Below, in pieces: positions 9,583 through 17,406 of a stretch of DNA of 36,581 nucleotides. Made by a program: the position numbers and the translations under genes. How positions within the stretch are numbered: position 1 is the stretch's first letter; every line of letters begins with the position of its first letter. Where the stretch lies: the NCBI GenBank assembly GCA_009701305.1, contig WLKK01000004.1:1-36581 (forward strand). The letters run 5' to 3'. The notes beneath the pieces are model-generated. The model had not been told where the DNA came from, did no database searches, and saw nothing but the letters and a program-made list of their open reading frames with translations. Source of the stretch: Actinomycetota bacterium. Its GTDB lineage: Bacteria; Actinomycetota; Actinomycetes; Nanopelagicales; Nanopelagicaceae.

Positions 9583-10415
9583 TAACGTCGTTCCTCTTTT
9601 TGCTTACAGATCATGCAAAGTGTGGCGCGAGGGAATACTTGCAATCGTGCTTTACCAATTGCATTTCCACAATCTTCACACTTTCCGTACGAACCAGCAG
9701 TTATTCGATCTAGTGCGTGCTCAGTTTGCATCACCATATCTCTTGCGTTGTATACAAGTGATATTTCATGCTCACGCTCAAAAGTTTTTGCACCTGCATC
9801 TGCTTGGTCATCTCCGGCGCCATCTCCCGAATCTTGTAATAAATCTTCCGCTTGTGCTTCTGCAAGTACAAGTTCAGCGCGCAAACGAATTAATTCTTTT
9901 GATAACTCAACTTTCATCTCTTTCAACTCGGAATTACTCCAAGGCGCTTCAGTTGCTGCCGCAACAAGTGGAGTAGGAATATCGCGCAAAGGTTTCAACG
10001 TTCCGGCTTTGGATGTTCGCTTCTCAATTTTTGCAGGTGGCGGAAGAGTTAATCTTCTTTGAAATCCATCGGCGGCCGCTGTTGCTGCTGCATTTTTCGG
10101 CAAATTTTTAGGTGGTTCGACAACTGCGGGAACCGGATTATCTTTTTTAGGAAATGGCTTTCCTGGAGCTTTTACCGCTGCAGCTTTTTTGGCGACCACT
10201 TTTTTAGGTGCGATTTTCTTAACCGGTGCTTTTTTAACCGGTTTGGCTGGGACTTTTTTTACTGGTTTGGCTGGGACTTTTTTTACTGTTTTTACTGGTT
10301 TTACCGTTTTTTTAACCGGTTTGGCTGGGGCTTTTTTCGCTGGTTTGCTCCCCTTCGCAGCTTTTTTCGCTGGTTTGGCTGGTTTAGTTGGCTTGCGCTG
10401 CTTATTTGTGCCCAT
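9582..10415 (-). CDS. DksA/TraR-type zinc-finger protein with long basic tail
   Basis: Protein of 277 aa from the ATG at 10415. The C-terminal third is a DksA/TraR domain: an alpha-helical stretch (about SNSELKEMKVELSKELIRL), an acidic turn (DDQADAG), helix HEISLVYNARDMVMQ, and a zinc finger with CEDC and CMIC separated by 17 residues. Such proteins bind in the RNA polymerase secondary channel or act as small transcription factors. Roughly the first 90 residues are a Lys/Ala/Pro-rich tail made of KKAPAKPVK-like repeats, similar to histone H1 tails and suggesting nucleic acid binding. A Pro/Ala-rich linker joins the two. The place upstream of lspA-rluD-dnaE is the usual actinobacterial one. 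Earlier in-frame codons exist, but none has family support. The role of the tail is unknown. Confidence 0.88.
   Translation of the reverse strand: MGTNKQRKPTKPAKPAKKAAKGSKPAKKAPAKPVKKTVKPVKTVKKVPAKPVKKVPAKPVKKAPVKKIAPKKVVAKKAAAVKAPGKPFPKKDNPVPAVVEPPKNLPKNAAATAAADGFQRRLTLPPPAKIEKRTSKAGTLKPLRDIPTPLVAAATEAPWSNSELKEMKVELSKELIRLRAELVLAEAQAEDLLQDSGDGAGDDQADAGAKTFEREHEISLVYNARDMVMQTEHALDRITAGSYGKCEDCGNAIGKARLQVFPRATLCMICKQKEERR
10240..10287 (-). repeat. 24-bp perfect tandem repeat in the DksA-like tail
   Basis: Two exact copies of a 24-bp unit (10240-10263 and 10264-10287) encode two copies of the octapeptide KVPAKPVK. Each unit holds a run of seven T on the plus strand (A on the coding strand), and diverged copies with similar runs flank it (about 10205-10380). 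The array is in frame, so copy-number change would lengthen or shorten the tail by 8 residues, whereas slippage in the runs would break the gene. Confidence 0.85.
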
Positions 10416-10421
10416 GGCGGC

Positions 10422-10436
10422 ACAGGTTAGTCCTGT
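10422..10436 (-). promoter_or_regulatory. Possible -10 box and small palindrome before the dksA-like gene
   Basis: On the minus strand TAACCT (10429-10424) ends 8 nt before the ATG at 10415, so a leaderless or near-leaderless transcript is possible. The box is inside a palindrome with 5-bp arms and a 5-nt centre (ACAGG-N5-CCTGT, 10422-10436), which could be an operator or chance. No clear -35 is seen. Confidence 0.3.
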
Positions 10437-10500
10437 CGAGGTCAATGAGCCATTACTAGCCTTTCGACTCGCTAGACTCCCCCTCGATGCTGGCACTCAC

Positions 10501-10750
10501 TAGCGTCAAACGTATTGATCAGGGCGATCACCCTGGGAGCGTTCGGAAGATTTATCAAGATTTTGCGTGATTACTTCGTAATTTCGCAATATTGTTGATG
10601 AGGTAGAACCGGTTGAGTTAAGTGGTTGTCTGACCCGTAAACGGCATTTAGAAGTAGCCCTCGGGTTGGGGAACAAGGTGGGTGGTACCGCGCATCGCGT
10701 AAGTGAGCGTCCCTCCAGATAGCTGATTTAACTATCTTGGAACGAGGAGC
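10501..10750 (+). ncRNA. T-box riboswitch (ileS leader, ultrashort Stem I, translational type)
   Basis: The canonical T-box GGTGGTACCGCG is at 10681-10692 and its partner CGTCCC begins at 10708. Upstream is a small hairpin, CAGGG (10520-10524) and CCCTG (10531-10535), whose 6-nt loop CGATCA presents the isoleucine codon ATC (10527-10529) as specifier; outer bases AACG and CGTT (10509-10512, 10540-10543) close it. This is the ultrashort Stem I known from actinobacterial ileS leaders. After the T-box, the CTCC at 10713-10716 can pair with the GGAG of the ribosome binding site (10746-10749), and a 6-bp hairpin AGATAG/CTATCT lies between. No U-run terminator is present. Uncharged tRNA-Ile would therefore free the ribosome binding site and switch on ileS translation. 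The promoter upstream is not evident. Confidence 0.92.
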
Positions 10751-10753
10751 TTG

Positions 10754-13700
10754 ATGAACGCGGATAAAGGTAAATCTTCAGTGAACCTGACGTACCCGAG
10801 TTACACAGCCCTGTCTGCCCAAATTGATTTGCCTTCAATGGAGCACCAAATCCTCGAATTTTGGCGCACTGGAGAAATTTTTGCCAAGAGCACCGCTGCT
10901 CGCGATATTCCTGGTGCCCGGGAATGGACTTTTTACGAGGGTCCACCGACAGCAAATGGATTACCTGGAACTCATCACATCGAAGCCCGCGTATTTAAAG
11001 ATCTCTTCCCACGCTTTCACACAATGAAAGGTGCATTTGTTCCGCGTTTTGCTGGATGGGATTGTCATGGATTGCCGGTTGAACTTGCCGTTGAAAAAGA
11101 ATTAGGTTTTACCGGTAAATCAGATATTGAAAAATTCGGTGTTGCTGAATTTAATGATAAATGTCGCACATCGGTACAACGTCATGTTGGCGCTTTTGTT
11201 GAGATGACAGAACGCATGGGTTTCTGGGTTGATTTTGAAAAAGCTTATTGGACTATGTCGCCTGAATACATAGATAGTGTTTGGTGGTCAATCAGCGAGA
11301 TTTGGAAAAAAGGACTTTTAGTTCAAGACCACCGTGTGGCTCCATACTGTCCGCGATGTGGAACTGGATTATCCGATCATGAACTTGCACAAGGTTATGA
11401 AAATATAACTGACCCTTCTGTATTTGTTGCATTTCCGATTACTTCTGGTCACTTAGCAGAGATTGCTGCCAAATTGCTGGTTTGGACTACAACTCCGTGG
11501 ACGCTAGTTTCAAATACTGCAATTGCTGTGCATCCAGAAGTCAAATATCTAGTTGCAAAAACTGAAGAAAATGAAATCTATGTAGTGGCTGAGCCCTTAA
11601 TTAAAATCCTGGGCGAAAATCTACAAATCATTGAAGAGATTTCTGGAAAAGATTTGGAACATACCAAATATAAAAGACCCTTTGATTTTGTTGAGATACC
11701 AGACGCTCATTTCGTAGTACTGGCTGATTATGTGACAACTGAAGATGGAACTGGCTTAGTCCATCAATCACCCGCATTTGGTGCCGAAGATTTAATCGTT
11801 TGCCGGAAATACAATTTGCCGGTAGTTAATCCAATTGCTGGAGACGGAAAGTTTCTAAGTGAAGTTCCAGTTGTTGGAGGTATGTTTTTCAAAGATAGTG
11901 ACAAAGTATTAGTTAAAGAGTTGAAAAAGCTTGGAGTTCTCTACAAGCATCTGCAGTATCAACACTCTTACCCACATTGCTGGCGGTGCCACACCCCATT
12001 GATGTATTACGCACAACCATCTTGGTATATCCGGACTACCGCGATCAAAGAAGCCCTGATGCGCGAAAACACAAACACTGATTGGCATCCAGAAACCATT
12101 AAAAGTGGCCGGTATGGCGATTGGCTTGAAAACAATATTGATTGGGCATTATCCAGAAACCGCTATTGGGGAACTCCACTACCAATCTGGAGATGCGAAG
12201 AAGGCCATCTTGAATGTATTGGCTCTCGAAAAGAGTTAAGCGCGCGAACAGGTAATGATTTAGATGAATTAGATCCGCACCGTCCTTTTGTTGATGAGAT
12301 TTATTTTGATTGTCAGCAATGTGGTGGCCAGATGAAGCGGGTACCTGAGGTAATCGACTGTTGGTATGACTCAGGTGCAATGCCATTTGCTCAATTGGGG
12401 TACCCACACAAGCCTGGTTCTATAGAGGCGTTTGAAAAAACTTATCCAGCTGATTTCATCTGTGAAGCGATCGACCAAACTCGAGGTTGGTTTTACACAA
12501 TGATGACTATAGGAACATTAGTTTTTGATAAATCCTCATACAAAACTGTGCTCTGTCTCGGACATATTTTAGATAAAGATGGTCGCAAGATGAGCAAGCA
12601 TCTTGGAAATGTTTTAGAGCCCATGCCTTTGATGGATAAACATGGGGCTGACGCCGTGCGTTGGTACATGTTGGCTGCTGGATCACCTTGGGCATCTCGT
12701 CGCGTCGGTCATGATGCGATTTCCGATGTAGTCCGTAAAACTTTATTAACTTACTGGAATACCGTTTCCTTCCTAACTCTTTACGGAAAAGCCGCTGATT
12801 TCAAACCAACAGGTGTATTGAATTCTGAAAATACTCTTGATCGTTGGATAATTTCACAACTAAACCGCACAATCGAAGAATGTGATCGCTCTTTCACAGA
12901 TTTTGATTCACAAAGCGCAGGTCGCGCCTTAGCAACATTTATTGATGAATTATCAAATTGGTATGTCAGACGTTCTCGTCGCAGATTTTGGGATGGCGAT
13001 GCACAAGCTTTGGAAACTTTGCACCATTGCATTAAATCTCTCACTTTAATCATGGCCCCAATGGTGCCTTTCATCACGGAAAAAGTTTGGCAAGATGTAA
13101 TCAAAGTTGTCCAACCAGATGTAGTTGATTCAGTTCACTTGGCTGATTGGCCAATCTTTAATCAAGGTTCGGTTGATCTAGCACTAGGTGATGCTGTTGC
13201 CGCTACGCGCAGATTGGTGGAACTTGGTAGAGCCGCACGTGCCGAGTCCGGAGTAAAGATTCGGCAACCTCTTGGCCGGGCCCTCATCTCTGGTTTTGCC
13301 AGATTAAGTCACGAATTACAAAGTGAGATTGCCGATGAGTTAAATGTCCATCGGATCGAAGATCTATCAACCGCTGATGGCGAACTTGTCGATTATTCCA
13401 TTAAAGCCAATTTCCGAACTCTTGGCACTAAATATGGTGCAAATGTACAAGAGATTGCTACTGCTTTATCAAAACTAAATGCCGCTGATGTTGTTAGCAA
13501 AGTGCGCAGCGGTCAGCCACAAATTATTAGTGGTGATTCCAGTTTTGAAGTAAATGAAGAGGATCTAATTATTACGGAAACTCCACGTACTGGCTGGGCG
13601 GTGGCTTCTCACGATGGCGAAAGTGTTGCCATTGATTTAACCATCACGCCAGAGTTGCATCAAGAAGGTGTAATTCGCGAAATTATTCGGGCCATTCAAG

Positions 13701-13900
13701 AGGAACGCAAAAATGCTGGCTTTGATGTCTCTGACCGGATCAAATTGATTTGGAATGGTTCTGCTGAAGTTAGCGACGCCCTAGAAAGCGGAATAAAACT
13801 TATTTCCGAAGAAGTTCTCGCCTTGGAAGTTGAAAAAGATTCATCCTTGAAATTTGCTGATGGGGAGTTAGAACTTGGATTGAAACTTTTGCGGCTATAG
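10754..13900 (+). CDS. ileS: Isoleucyl-tRNA synthetase
   Basis: Class Ia synthetase of 1048 aa that charges tRNA-Ile. It has a HIGH-type motif (GPPTANGLPGTHHIEA), the editing domain inserted after about residue 200 (WTTTPWTLVSNTA, TTEDGTGLVHQSPAFG), cysteine pairs CPRC, CWRC and CQQC, and the second signature KMSKHLGN in place of the usual KMSKS. The long C-terminal half contains the anticodon-binding region (NWYVRRSRRRFW). The overall sequence follows the Streptomyces-type enzyme. The ATG at 10754 is chosen over a TTG at 10751 because GAGGAG at 10744-10749 is then 4 nt away. It is the only plus-strand gene between the dksA-like gene and the dcw block and is controlled by the T-box upstream. 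Confidence 0.97.
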   Translation: MNADKGKSSVNLTYPSYTALSAQIDLPSMEHQILEFWRTGEIFAKSTAARDIPGAREWTFYEGPPTANGLPGTHHIEARVFKDLFPRFHTMKGAFVPRFAGWDCHGLPVELAVEKELGFTGKSDIEKFGVAEFNDKCRTSVQRHVGAFVEMTERMGFWVDFEKAYWTMSPEYIDSVWWSISEIWKKGLLVQDHRVAPYCPRCGTGLSDHELAQGYENITDPSVFVAFPITSGHLAEIAAKLLVWTTTPWTLVSNTAIAVHPEVKYLVAKTEENEIYVVAEPLIKILGENLQIIEEISGKDLEHTKYKRPFDFVEIPDAHFVVLADYVTTEDGTGLVHQSPAFGAEDLIVCRKYNLPVVNPIAGDGKFLSEVPVVGGMFFKDSDKVLVKELKKLGVLYKHLQYQHSYPHCWRCHTPLMYYAQPSWYIRTTAIKEALMRENTNTDWHPETIKSGRYGDWLENNIDWALSRNRYWGTPLPIWRCEEGHLECIGSRKELSARTGNDLDELDPHRPFVDEIYFDCQQCGGQMKRVPEVIDCWYDSGAMPFAQLGYPHKPGSIEAFEKTYPADFICEAIDQTRGWFYTMMTIGTLVFDKSSYKTVLCLGHILDKDGRKMSKHLGNVLEPMPLMDKHGADAVRWYMLAAGSPWASRRVGHDAISDVVRKTLLTYWNTVSFLTLYGKAADFKPTGVLNSENTLDRWIISQLNRTIEECDRSFTDFDSQSAGRALATFIDELSNWYVRRSRRRFWDGDAQALETLHHCIKSLTLIMAPMVPFITEKVWQDVIKVVQPDVVDSVHLADWPIFNQGSVDLALGDAVAATRRLVELGRAARAESGVKIRQPLGRALISGFARLSHELQSEIADELNVHRIEDLSTADGELVDYSIKANFRTLGTKYGANVQEIATALSKLNAADVVSKVRSGQPQIISGDSSFEVNEEDLIITETPRTGWAVASHDGESVAIDLTITPELHQEGVIREIIRAIQEERKNAGFDVSDRIKLIWNGSAEVSDALESGIKLISEEVLALEVEKDSSLKFADGELELGLKLLRL

Positions 13901-14179
13901 AAGCACCACAAAACGCATCAAAAGTTGAACTCCAAAAAATAGCAGTACAAATGCCAAGTCGATATTGACCGATCCCACTCGCAGTGGTGGTACAAATTTT
14001 CGGACAAAAACCAATGGCTTTTCAGTAACTGTAAATACAAATTCAGAGAGAACTAAAGCGATTCCTTTTGGACGCCAGTTTCGGGCAAACATTTGTACAT
14101 AATCTAAGACCAAGCGAGCAATTAATGTGATTATAAATAATTGCAGAACTGAGTGTAAAACTGAACCAAGAGCTCCCAT
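13895..14179 (-). CDS. YggT-family membrane protein
   Basis: Small protein of 94 aa with two hydrophobic segments (about residues 4-26 and 72-93) joined by a basic loop containing ARNWRPKG and a VFTVTEKPLVFVRKFVPPLRVG stretch. The TEP/TEKP-then-PP pattern after the first membrane helix is typical of YggT. The exact function is not established; in Actinobacteria the gene regularly sits after sepF in the division cluster. It starts with ATG 9 nt after the sepF stop. Its last 6 bases overlap the end of ileS on the other strand in the self-complementary CTATAG, which holds both stop codons. DivIVA, usually the next gene, is absent. Confidence 0.88.
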   Translation of the reverse strand: MGALGSVLHSVLQLFIITLIARLVLDYVQMFARNWRPKGIALVLSEFVFTVTEKPLVFVRKFVPPLRVGSVNIDLAFVLLFFGVQLLMRFVVLL

Positions 14180-14188
14180 TAAAGTTGA

Positions 14189-14692
14189 TTAGCTCTGATT
14201 AAAGAAACTCGCCTCTGCGGCAGCGACTTTCTCTTCAGCTGAAACTTTTACATTTGGTGGTGACAAAAGAAAGACGCTCTTTGTTACTTTCTCAATAACT
14301 CCACGATGACCAAATACCAATCCGGCTGCAAAATCAACTAACCGTTTTGCATCTGCATCATCCATCTCAGTTAAGTTCATGATCACCGGGGTGTATTCAC
14401 GGTAATGCTCACCGATTGTGCGCGCATCGTTATAGCTACGTGGATGCAAAGTTACAATTTTTTCTACTGGCGCATCTAGATCTAATGCGAGTGCAGGGGA
14501 ATGAGTTGCTTGTGGTGAAGAGTGCACTAATTCAACAGAACGACGGGCACTCGAAACTAGATTTGGCATTACTGGACGTGGACGGGCTGCTGGTGCAGAT
14601 TTAGCAGTTGAAGGAGCAAAACTCTCTTCGCCTTCACTTCCATCATCAACAAGTCCAAGATAAAGGGCCATTTTACGTAGGGGACTCGACAT
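14189..14692 (-). CDS. sepF: SepF, FtsZ membrane anchor
   Basis: Protein of 167 aa from the ATG at 14692. The N-terminus MSSPLRKMALYLGLVD is the amphipathic helix region with which SepF binds the membrane. A low-complexity linker follows, then the SepF core from about residue 80 (VEKIVTLHPRSYNDARTIGEHY, MNLTEMDDADAKRLVDFAAGLVFG). SepF ties FtsZ polymers to the membrane and takes the place of FtsA in Actinobacteria. An in-frame codon further upstream would add 17 residues inside yggS and spoil the membrane helix, so the ATG is preferred. A TATCGT box 7 nt upstream suggests an internal leaderless promoter. FtsZ, its partner, is three genes upstream. Confidence 0.94.
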   Translation of the reverse strand: MSSPLRKMALYLGLVDDGSEGEESFAPSTAKSAPAARPRPVMPNLVSSARRSVELVHSSPQATHSPALALDLDAPVEKIVTLHPRSYNDARTIGEHYREYTPVIMNLTEMDDADAKRLVDFAAGLVFGHRGVIEKVTKSVFLLSPPNVKVSAEEKVAAAEASFFNQS

Positions 14693-14705
14693 GCCTATAA
14701 CGATA
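14693..14705 (-). promoter_or_regulatory. Possible leaderless promoter of sepF
   Basis: On the minus strand TATCGT (14705-14700) ends 7 nt before the sepF ATG and no Shine-Dalgarno sequence is present. The yggS stop is only 19 nt upstream, so the promoter would be internal to the operon. No strong -35 is seen. Confidence 0.4.
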
Positions 14706-14711
14706 CCTGTC

Positions 14712-15431
14712 TTATACGCGTGATCCGAGGATTGAACTGCCAACTCTTAAATGTGTCGCGCCGGCTGCGATCGCTGCGGCAAAATCACCACTCATCCCGG
14801 CAGAGATCCAAGTCGCATCTGGAAAAGCCCTTAAAAAAGTCCCGCTAATGGTTTTAAGTGCGTTAAAAGCCAATTCAGGGGCGACATCTAATGGTGCTAC
14901 AGCCATTAATCCTTGAAGTTTTAATCCCGAATGTTCCTTCACCTTTTCCCCTAATTCAATCAACTCCTCCGGCGCTACTCCCCCACGGTCTGGTCGAATC
15001 GGAAGATCTAAAGAGAGTTGCAATAGCAGTGAGATTGGTTTTTCTAACTCTATGGATAATTGTTGTAGCGGGAGTAAGTATCTTTCTTGATCAAATGAAT
15101 GAATAAAATCTGCCCAAGTCGCAATTGATCGTAATTTATTTCTTTGTAACTGTCCTTGGAAATGCCACTTAACTTCCTTTTTCTCATCATCTGCAACGTA
15201 ATTTTTGAACTCTTCAACTTTAGCCTTAGCCTCTTGATCTCGATTTTCGCCAAAATTTCGAATTCCTAAATCATAAAGATGCACAACGTCACTAGCTGGA
15301 AAATTTTTTGTAACAACAATTAAAGTTATTTCAGATCTCTCTCGATTACTCTTTTCGACAGCAAGGCAAATCTCACGTTCTACCGCAGCTAAATTTTGAG
15401 AAATCTCAATTTGTCTTGTGCTACTAGACAT
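14712..15431 (-). CDS. yggS: YggS-family PLP homeostasis protein
   Basis: Protein of 239 aa with the fold-type III PLP-binding barrel of the YggS/PROSC family, which handles pyridoxal phosphate but has no known catalytic activity. Visible marks are ITLIVVTKNFPASDVVHLYDLG with the PLP Lys42, NFGENRDQEA, WHFQGQLQRNK, GLMAVAP and the phosphate-binding end AAIAAGATHLRVGSSILGSR. The ATG at 15431 shares one base with the pgeF stop (TAATG). Placement between pgeF and sepF is conserved in Gram-positive bacteria, although its link with division is unclear. Confidence 0.95.
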   Translation of the reverse strand: MSSSTRQIEISQNLAAVEREICLAVEKSNRERSEITLIVVTKNFPASDVVHLYDLGIRNFGENRDQEAKAKVEEFKNYVADDEKKEVKWHFQGQLQRNKLRSIATWADFIHSFDQERYLLPLQQLSIELEKPISLLLQLSLDLPIRPDRGGVAPEELIELGEKVKEHSGLKLQGLMAVAPLDVAPELAFNALKTISGTFLRAFPDATWISAGMSGDFAAAIAAGATHLRVGSSILGSRV

Positions 15432-16120
15432 TAACGTCTTCCGTGCACCACTACTCCGGCTTGGCGGCCGGTGAGTTTGTCTCGACGGTATGAGAAAAAA
15501 GATTGATCTTCATGGGTACAAACACCATTCCATTTTCCCGGAATTTGCGCAGTAGACAAGATAGAGATGATTGCTTTCGGGATATCAATACTTGGAGCAG
15601 ATCTACGCGTCTGACTAGCGGCTATCGGCATAAACTCTTCAGCCTCATCACGCATTTCTTCTGAGACTTCATAGCATTTTCCGCAAATAGTTGGACCAAT
15701 TTGAGCGCTAATTCCAATAGCACCCATATCGCGCATTTGAACCAATACCTTGTCAACAATATCTGCCAATAATCCTTTGCGCCCTACATGTACAGCCGCA
15801 GAAACTTGCTTGCTGGAAAGTAAAAGTGGAGCACAATCTGCAAACATCACAGCTAGGCCATAATTTAATTCTCTAGTGATCAAAGCATCGGCAGTTGGGG
15901 AGATTGACGGGTCACTCTCTTTATCAATTATCGCAATTTCATTCCCGTGAACTTGCTCCATAAAAAACAATTTTTCAGGAGCCACTTCAACTTTTGCGGC
16001 TAATGCTGCACGATTTTTTGCAACCGCAACAGGATCATCCCCGACATTAGTTGACAAATTGAAGGTCGCAAATGGTGCCGCGCTGGCGCCACCATTTCTA
16101 TCGGTATAGTAAAACTTCAT
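15431..16120 (-). CDS. pgeF: PgeF/YfiH-type peptidoglycan editing factor (LACC1-like)
   Basis: Protein of 229 aa of the DUF152/YfiH family. In Escherichia coli the member PgeF prevents wrong amino acids from staying at position 1 of the peptidoglycan stem; relatives act on purine nucleosides. The zinc ligands expected for the family are visible: His58 in EQVHGN, Cys96 in FADCAPLLL and His111 in AAVHVGRKGL. The C-terminus has NGVCTHEDQSFFSYRRD. The ATG at 16120 follows the ftsZ stop with no gap. The position after ftsZ is typical. Which activity dominates here is unknown. Confidence 0.92.
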   Translation of the reverse strand: MKFYYTDRNGGASAAPFATFNLSTNVGDDPVAVAKNRAALAAKVEVAPEKLFFMEQVHGNEIAIIDKESDPSISPTADALITRELNYGLAVMFADCAPLLLSSKQVSAAVHVGRKGLLADIVDKVLVQMRDMGAIGISAQIGPTICGKCYEVSEEMRDEAEEFMPIAASQTRRSAPSIDIPKAIISILSTAQIPGKWNGVCTHEDQSFFSYRRDKLTGRQAGVVVHGRR

Positions 16121-17263
16121 TTACTTAAGGAAATCTGGGATATCCAACTCTTCAACGGATCCATCTTCTTCGAAGACAATTCGCTTGCGTTCACGCGGTG
16201 GAGCGGTAGTGATAGCGGCAGCAATATCAATTGGGTCACTCTTTTCATTACTTGAGGGTACCGCTACCGGAGCTGCCGCAGAAACACTTGGTGGAGGTGA
16301 GATGATTTTTGTAGGTTCTCCCCCTTCAAAGCCCGCAGCAATCACAGTCACGCGCACTTCATCCCCTAATGCATCATCAATTACAGTGCCGTAAATAATA
16401 TTTGCATCTGGGTGAGCAGAAGCTGCTACTAATTCTGCAGCCTCACTTATTTCAAATAAACCTAAATCAGATCCTCCGGCAATCGACAGGAGCACTCCGT
16501 GGGCACCATCTATTGAGGCTTCAAGTAGTGGACTGGCGATAGCACTCTCAGCAGCACGAGTTGCTCGCGCTTCGCCACGAGCGGAACCAATACCCATTAA
16601 TGCTGATCCAGCATCCTTCATAATGCTGCGAACATCTGCAAAATCTAGATTGATTAAACCAGGCGTAGTGATCAAATCTGTAATTCCCTGCACACCGGCA
16701 AGCAGTACTTGATCCGCGCTTTTAAATGCTTCGAGTGCGGTTATGTTGCGATCTGAAATCGACAAGAGTCGATCATTTGGAATCACTATCAATGTGTCGA
16801 CTTCTGCACGTAAATCTGCAATTCCTTCATCTGCTTGAGAGGCACGACGCTTACCTTCAAAGGTAAATGGTCGAGTAACAACACCAACTGTTAGTGCTCC
16901 TAATTCGCGCGCAATTTTTGCAATGATTGGTGCACCGCCAGTTCCAGTTCCACCACCTTCACCTGCAGTTACAAAAACCATATCTGCACCACGTAATACT
17001 TCTGTAATTTCATCAATATGATCTTGCGCAGCTTGTCTTCCAATATCGGGAGATGCACCTGCGCCAAGTCCACGAGTTACTGCACGTCCGATATCTAATT
17101 TCACATCAGCATCACTCATTAATAAAGCTTGGGCATCAGTATTAATCGCAATAAATTCAACACCTTTTAATCCAACATCTATCATGCGATTAACTGCATT
17201 TACTCCGCCGCCGCCAATACCAACTACTTTGATAACTGCTAAATAATTTTGTGGTGTAGCCAC
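16121..17263 (-). CDS. ftsZ: FtsZ, cell division tubulin homologue
   Basis: GTPase of 380 aa that forms the division ring. The GTP-binding signature GGGTGTG is at 103-109, the N-terminal [16 protein letters not shown] binds nucleotide, and [11 protein letters not shown] is the T7 synergy loop. A linker of about 50 residues (from roughly 315) leads to the C-terminal peptide DIPDFLK, the docking site for SepF and other partners. The start is GTG at 17263, backed by AAGGAGGG six nt upstream, the strongest ribosome binding site I noticed in the division cluster. The gene has its own 143-nt leader, so it is likely boosted by a separate promoter. Confidence 0.98.
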   Translation of the reverse strand: MATPQNYLAVIKVVGIGGGGVNAVNRMIDVGLKGVEFIAINTDAQALLMSDADVKLDIGRAVTRGLGAGASPDIGRQAAQDHIDEITEVLRGADMVFVTAGEGGGTGTGGAPIIAKIARELGALTVGVVTRPFTFEGKRRASQADEGIADLRAEVDTLIVIPNDRLLSISDRNITALEAFKSADQVLLAGVQGITDLITTPGLINLDFADVRSIMKDAGSALMGIGSARGEARATRAAESAIASPLLEASIDGAHGVLLSIAGGSDLGLFEISEAAELVAASAHPDANIIYGTVIDDALGDEVRVTVIAAGFEGGEPTKIISPPPSVSAAAPVAVPSSNEKSDPIDIAAAITTAPPRERKRIVFEEDGSVEELDIPDFLK

Positions 17264-17329
17264 GGAACGCCCTCCTTAACGAAACCTCAATCTCTAGTTG
17301 AGAGTGAGTGAGTTCGCAAAACCTGGCTG

Positions 17330-17358
17330 AAGGTAGGGGGGAATTGCTCTGGCTACAA
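17330..17358 (-). promoter_or_regulatory. Putative ftsZ promoter
   Basis: On the minus strand TTGTAG (17358-17353), a 17-nt spacer and TACCTT (17335-17330) give a sigma-70-like pair about 66 nt before the ftsZ GTG. Between it and the gene is a small inverted repeat (CTCAA/TTGAG arms, 17286-17302) and then AAGGAGGG. Another TAAAAT lies near the ftsQ end. Promoter choice is a guess from motif spacing. Confidence 0.35.
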
Positions 17359-17406
17359 ACACCTAGCAAATCTTTTTTTCTGTGTCGCGAATTTTAACAA
17401 AAGAAT

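Noticed and set aside
9191-9976. A long plus-strand open frame opposite lspA and the dksA-like gene
   Set aside because: It lies antisense to two genes with clear family motifs, resembles no family, and has no ribosome binding site.
10200-10380. Frameshift in the dksA-like gene at the A/T homopolymer runs
   Set aside because: The frame is continuous from the ATG to the zinc finger, so the gene appears intact.
10059-10430. Plus-strand frame rich in Phe, Trp and Arg
   Set aside because: It is simply the antisense reading of the Lys/Ala/Pro repeat tail of the dksA-like gene.
10485-10500. GGCACTC near 10490 as part of a CIRCE (HrcA) operator
   Set aside because: There is no matching GAGTGC arm at the 9-nt spacing.
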